DNA of 8,009 nucleotides from DASZGI01 sp035938995. GTDB lineage: Bacteria; Actinomycetota; Actinomycetes; Streptomycetales; Catenulisporaceae. The stretch's first letter is position 1. The number at the start of each line of letters is the position of its first letter. This document shows positions 6,198 through 8,009 of the stretch, piece after piece. A program made the translations under genes and the position numbers. The stretch is taken from positions 1 to 8,009 of the forward strand of contig NZ_DASZGI010000268.1 of the NCBI RefSeq assembly GCF_035938995.1. The letters run 5' to 3'. The notes under the pieces are model-generated. The model saw nothing but the letters and a program-made list of their open reading frames with translations, did no database searches and was not told the origin of the DNA.

Positions 6198-6203
6198 TAC
6201 TGT
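6198..6203 (+). promoter_or_regulatory. -10 element of the HEAT-repeat gene, leaderless
   Basis: TACTGT matches TANNNT and is separated by eight bases from the ATG at 6212, the same geometry as at guaB1. There is no Shine-Dalgarno before the ATG. This supports both a leaderless transcript and the choice of start codon. Confidence 0.5.
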
Positions 6204-6211
6204 GAAACCCC

Positions 6212-6844
6212 ATGTCGGACATCGTCCGCGGAACTTCATGTCGGCGGGCGTGTGCGAAAATCCCGTTGCTGGGCGTCGTACCGGACTTCACACTCGAGGC
6301 CATACTCGGCTTCGTCAGGACCGACAATGACACCCTGGTCTCGTGTTTGGGCGACTCACAGCGCACCGTCGCCGCTTATCACGAGTTGCTGCGACGCGGA
6401 CAAGATGCGCTCAGCGCGATCCGCGCCGGACTCAGCCACACAGATCCAGCCGTCCGTGAAGGTTGCTGCCGTCTGCTTGATCACCTGGTCGACACTGAGT
6501 CCATGAGCGAGCTGATCGCCATGGCCGACGACCCCGACGCAGCCGTGCGAATCGCCGCGTTTCACGCCCTAGCTTGTGACCGGTGCAAGGACGACGCCTG
6601 CGCACCCGGTCCCGAACGGCTTCTGGGGCCCGCGCTGGCGCACCTGCACTCTGATCCGGACCCGCAGGTTCGGATGAGGGCCGCCGAGCTCGTGGGCAAG
6701 TTCGCCCACACCGATGCACGCGCCGTCGCCGCTTTGGAGGCATCGCACGCCGACGACCCGAGTCCGGCAGTGCGTAAGAAGGCTGGCTGGTTCACACCCG
6801 GTGGGACCATCTACGAACGCACCGCACCGTCCGCTCCCAAATAA
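6212..6844 (+). CDS. HEAT-repeat protein with CxxCx4C cysteine cluster
   Basis: The 210-residue protein contains paired amphipathic helices of the HEAT/PBS-lyase type. Repeats are visible at about 66-92 (IRAGLSHTDPAVREGCCRLLDH), 98-121 (ELIAMADDPDAAVRIAAFHAL), 137-166 (LLGPALAHLHSDPDPQVRMR onward) and 173-193 (AALEASHADDPSPAVRKKAG). Each has the D-P-x-x-V-R turn. HEAT solenoids are protein-protein interaction scaffolds; no catalytic domain is present. Between repeats two and three sits CDRCKDDAC (122-130), which with Cys85 and Cys86 could bind a metal. This block and the VRKKAGW ending resemble a conserved actinobacterial HEAT family as I remember it, but its role is unknown to me. The first 24 residues look less conserved; the ATG at 6212 is kept because of the -10 hexamer eight bases upstream. 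The gene ends 25 bases from the convergent acyltransferase, with no strong terminator between. Confidence 0.88.
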   Translation: MSDIVRGTSCRRACAKIPLLGVVPDFTLEAILGFVRTDNDTLVSCLGDSQRTVAAYHELLRRGQDALSAIRAGLSHTDPAVREGCCRLLDHLVDTESMSELIAMADDPDAAVRIAAFHALACDRCKDDACAPGPERLLGPALAHLHSDPDPQVRMRAAELVGKFAHTDARAVAALEASHADDPSPAVRKKAGWFTPGGTIYERTAPSAPK

Positions 6845-6869
6845 CGGGATGGCGATGACGGGACAGCTC

Positions 6870-7571
6870 CTAGGGCCGTGAGTGCAGGGTGAGTTCCTGG
6901 TGTGGCTTGGGGAGGGCCTCTGCACCGATTTCGGTCAGACGTGGGCTGACCCACTCGCCTTCGCCGACGTACTGCTTGACGATGCGCCCTGGGACGCCCG
7001 CGACGACGCAGTGGTCCGGAATCACACCGCGGACCACCGAGCCAGCGGCGACGACGACGTTCCGACCGATAGTGGTGCCGGGGAGGATCACTGCGCCGGT
7101 GCCGAGCCAGCTCCCGGCGCCGATGGAGACCGCGGCGTTGACGGGGAACTGCTTACCGATGGGGACATCAGGGTCCGCGTACCCGTGATTCTGGTCTGTA
7201 ATATAAACATAAGGGCCGGTATAAACATCATCGTCGATGTCGATCGAGTGATGGCCGATGACGTGGCTGCCGCGTCCGAGAACGACGCCGCTGCCGATGC
7301 GCACGATGGGTACCGGGCCGAGGTCTAGTTCGGGGACGAACCCGGCTGTGACGGTGACGTGCGGTCCGATCATCGTGAAGTGGCCGATCGAGATCCAGCG
7401 CTCGCCGAGGAGCGTGCCCTGGGGGAACGCGATCGCGGTGCCCTCACCGAACGATGCGAAGCGGTGCGATGCGGGGGACTTCGAGGTGACCCGCCCAGCT
7501 TCGCCTAGTCTGCGCCAACACGCCAGAATCGCCTGGTTGACCAGTCCGGACCACCATCCACGCTTCAGCAT
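6870..7571 (-). CDS. Left-handed beta-helix acyltransferase (hexapeptide-repeat O-acetyltransferase type)
   Basis: The 233-residue product, starting MLKRGWWSGL, has a short N-terminal helix and then hexapeptide coils typical of the LbH superfamily: ISIGHFTMIGPHVTV (60-74), VRIGSGVVLGRGSHVIGHHS (90-109), IDIDDDVYTGPYVYI (110-124), VSIGAGSWLGTGAVILPG (148-165), TIGRNVVVAAGSVV (167-180) and the classic close DHCVVAGVPGRIVKQY (186-201). His129 in TDQNHGYADPDVPIG lies where NodL/maltose-acetyltransferase-like enzymes carry their catalytic His, in the loop that extends from the helix. Such enzymes move acetyl or other acyl groups from CoA to sugars or other hydroxyls, often in envelope glycan modification. 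It resembles the mycobacterial Rv3034c-type transferases as I recall them. An in-frame upstream ATG at 7667 is rejected because its extra 32 residues look random; a -10 hexamer seven bases before 7571 supports the shorter form. Substrate unknown. Confidence 0.9.
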   Translation of the reverse strand: MLKRGWWSGLVNQAILACWRRLGEAGRVTSKSPASHRFASFGEGTAIAFPQGTLLGERWISIGHFTMIGPHVTVTAGFVPELDLGPVPIVRIGSGVVLGRGSHVIGHHSIDIDDDVYTGPYVYITDQNHGYADPDVPIGKQFPVNAAVSIGAGSWLGTGAVILPGTTIGRNVVVAAGSVVRGVIPDHCVVAGVPGRIVKQYVGEGEWVSPRLTEIGAEALPKPHQELTLHSRP

Positions 7572-7578
7572 GACTGCA

Positions 7579-7584
7579 ACCGTA
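7579..7584 (-). promoter_or_regulatory. -10 element of the acyltransferase gene, leaderless
   Basis: TACGGT on the minus strand fits TANNNT and ends seven bases before the ATG at 7571. There is no Shine-Dalgarno in the gap. About 17-18 bases further upstream is a weak TTCGAG-like -35. Confidence 0.5.
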
Positions 7585-7657
7585 AGCGATCGGTCGGCAG
7601 TCCTCGAAAGCGCCTGGGAATCCGTTCTGCGACAATCCGGCCCGGCCGGTGCCGTCG

Positions 7658-7688
7658 CGCGGGGCACGCCCTAGACTGCTGCCCCGCG
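7658..7688 (+). promoter_or_regulatory. 9-bp inverted repeat around a -10-like TAGACT, upstream of mgtC-like gene
   Basis: CGCGGGGCA (7658-7666) and TGCCCCGCG (7680-7688) are perfect inverted repeats separated by 13 bases. In the spacer lies TAGACT (7672-7677), a TANNNT match oriented toward the mgtC-like gene, 63 bases before its GTG. A palindrome straddling the -10 suggests a repressor operator; a transcribed hairpin is the alternative. No good -35 box is visible. Confidence 0.45.
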
Positions 7689-7740
7689 GCGAGGTGATAC
7701 CAGCATTCGAACTGACGGTGTTTTGGGGAGGAAGTTCACA

Positions 7741-8009
7741 GTGCACATCACCGAGGTGGAGTTGATCACCCGGGTCACGGTCGGCTGGGCGCTGACCTTT
7801 CTCCTGGGGTTCGAGCGGGCGGTGCGGGGTGCACCGGCCGGCGATCGCACGTTCTCCCTCGTGGGGGCGGGCACGGCGTTGATCGGCACGCTCTCGATAT
7901 CGTCCCCGGCGGTTCTGGGTGGTGCGGTCACGGGGATCGGCTTCATCGGTGGCGGGCTGTGTTTCCGGCAGGCCGCCCAGGACAAGGAGATCCTCCACGG
8001 CGTCACGAC
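7741..8009 (+). CDS. MgtC/SapB-family membrane protein, N-terminal part
   Basis: Eighty-nine codons are present before the window ends. The GTG start at 7741 is preceded by GGGGAGGAAG, with GGAGG nine bases upstream. The family signature is clear: a first helix (TVGWALTFLLGFERAVRG, residues 13-30) ending in GFER, then GAPAGDRTFSLVGAGTALIG (30-49), matching the G-x-E-R...AGxRTxxLV block, then a short helix and GAVTGIGFIGGG (61-72), matching GIGFLGAG. MgtC proteins act in Mg2+-limited growth and in intracellular survival of pathogens, and Salmonella MgtC inhibits the F1Fo ATP synthase; the role in environmental actinomycetes is unclear. The family member could be the short SapB form or one with a C-terminal domain; the window does not show which. 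A palindromic promoter candidate lies upstream. Confidence 0.9.
   Translation, partial: MHITEVELITRVTVGWALTFLLGFERAVRGAPAGDRTFSLVGAGTALIGTLSISSPAVLGGAVTGIGFIGGGLCFRQAAQDKEILHGVT

Noticed and set aside
5797..6330. 177-codon plus-strand frame between guaB1 and the HEAT gene
   Set aside because: No recognisable domain and no start signal; it overlaps the HEAT gene in another frame. Only a short N-terminal fragment looks protein-like.
7572..7667. N-terminal extension of the acyltransferase from the ATG at 7667
   Set aside because: The 32 extra residues resemble no LbH protein, and a -10 hexamer lies directly before the internal ATG at 7571.

Overview
This 8-kb window reads as chromosomal DNA of a GC-rich actinomycete. 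The support is strongly G/C-biased third codon positions, GTG starts, an actinobacterial-type RecA, a GuaB1-type IMPDH/GMP-reductase family protein, an actinobacterial LexA box of the GAAC-N4-GTTC type, and a RecA-NDp (PafBC-type) DNA-damage promoter in front of recA. I cannot name a species or genus from the sequence.

Layout from left to right. recA is on the minus strand and is cut by the left edge. Its upstream region holds a near-consensus RecA-NDp promoter about 65 bases before the start codon and a LexA box about 220 bases before it. A divergent plus-strand gene encodes a seven-helix CtaG-like membrane protein. Pyrimidine-rich noncoding DNA lies on both sides of that gene; the downstream tract (about 2665-3125) contains a dimeric tandem repeat with a 128-129 base period and a canonical G-quadruplex motif on the minus strand. 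Next comes a small secreted Ig-like protein (3306-3830, plus) whose domain is interrupted by a Lys/Gly-rich segment, followed by a hairpin terminator.

Between this gene and the convergent guaB1 lies the most unusual object in the window. It is a roughly 245-base, multibranched, probably plus-strand structured RNA (3914-4158). A 7 + 14 + 5 bp stem closes it, five hairpins fill it, its loops are A-rich, and a 12-bp terminator hairpin abuts it. I do not recognise its class.

The right half has guaB1 (minus, purine salvage), a gene-poor stretch of about 560 bases, a HEAT-repeat protein with a CxxCx4C cluster (plus), a left-handed beta-helix acyltransferase (minus), and the first 89 codons of an MgtC/SapB-family membrane protein (plus). 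guaB1, the HEAT gene and the acyltransferase each have a TANNNT -10 hexamer 7-8 bases before the start codon and no Shine-Dalgarno sequence, so they are likely leaderless. recA, the CtaG-like gene, the Ig-like gene and mgtC have recognisable ribosome-binding sites. Apart from these local regulatory arrangements the genes do not form an obvious operon or a single pathway; strand changes between almost every pair suggest separate transcription units.
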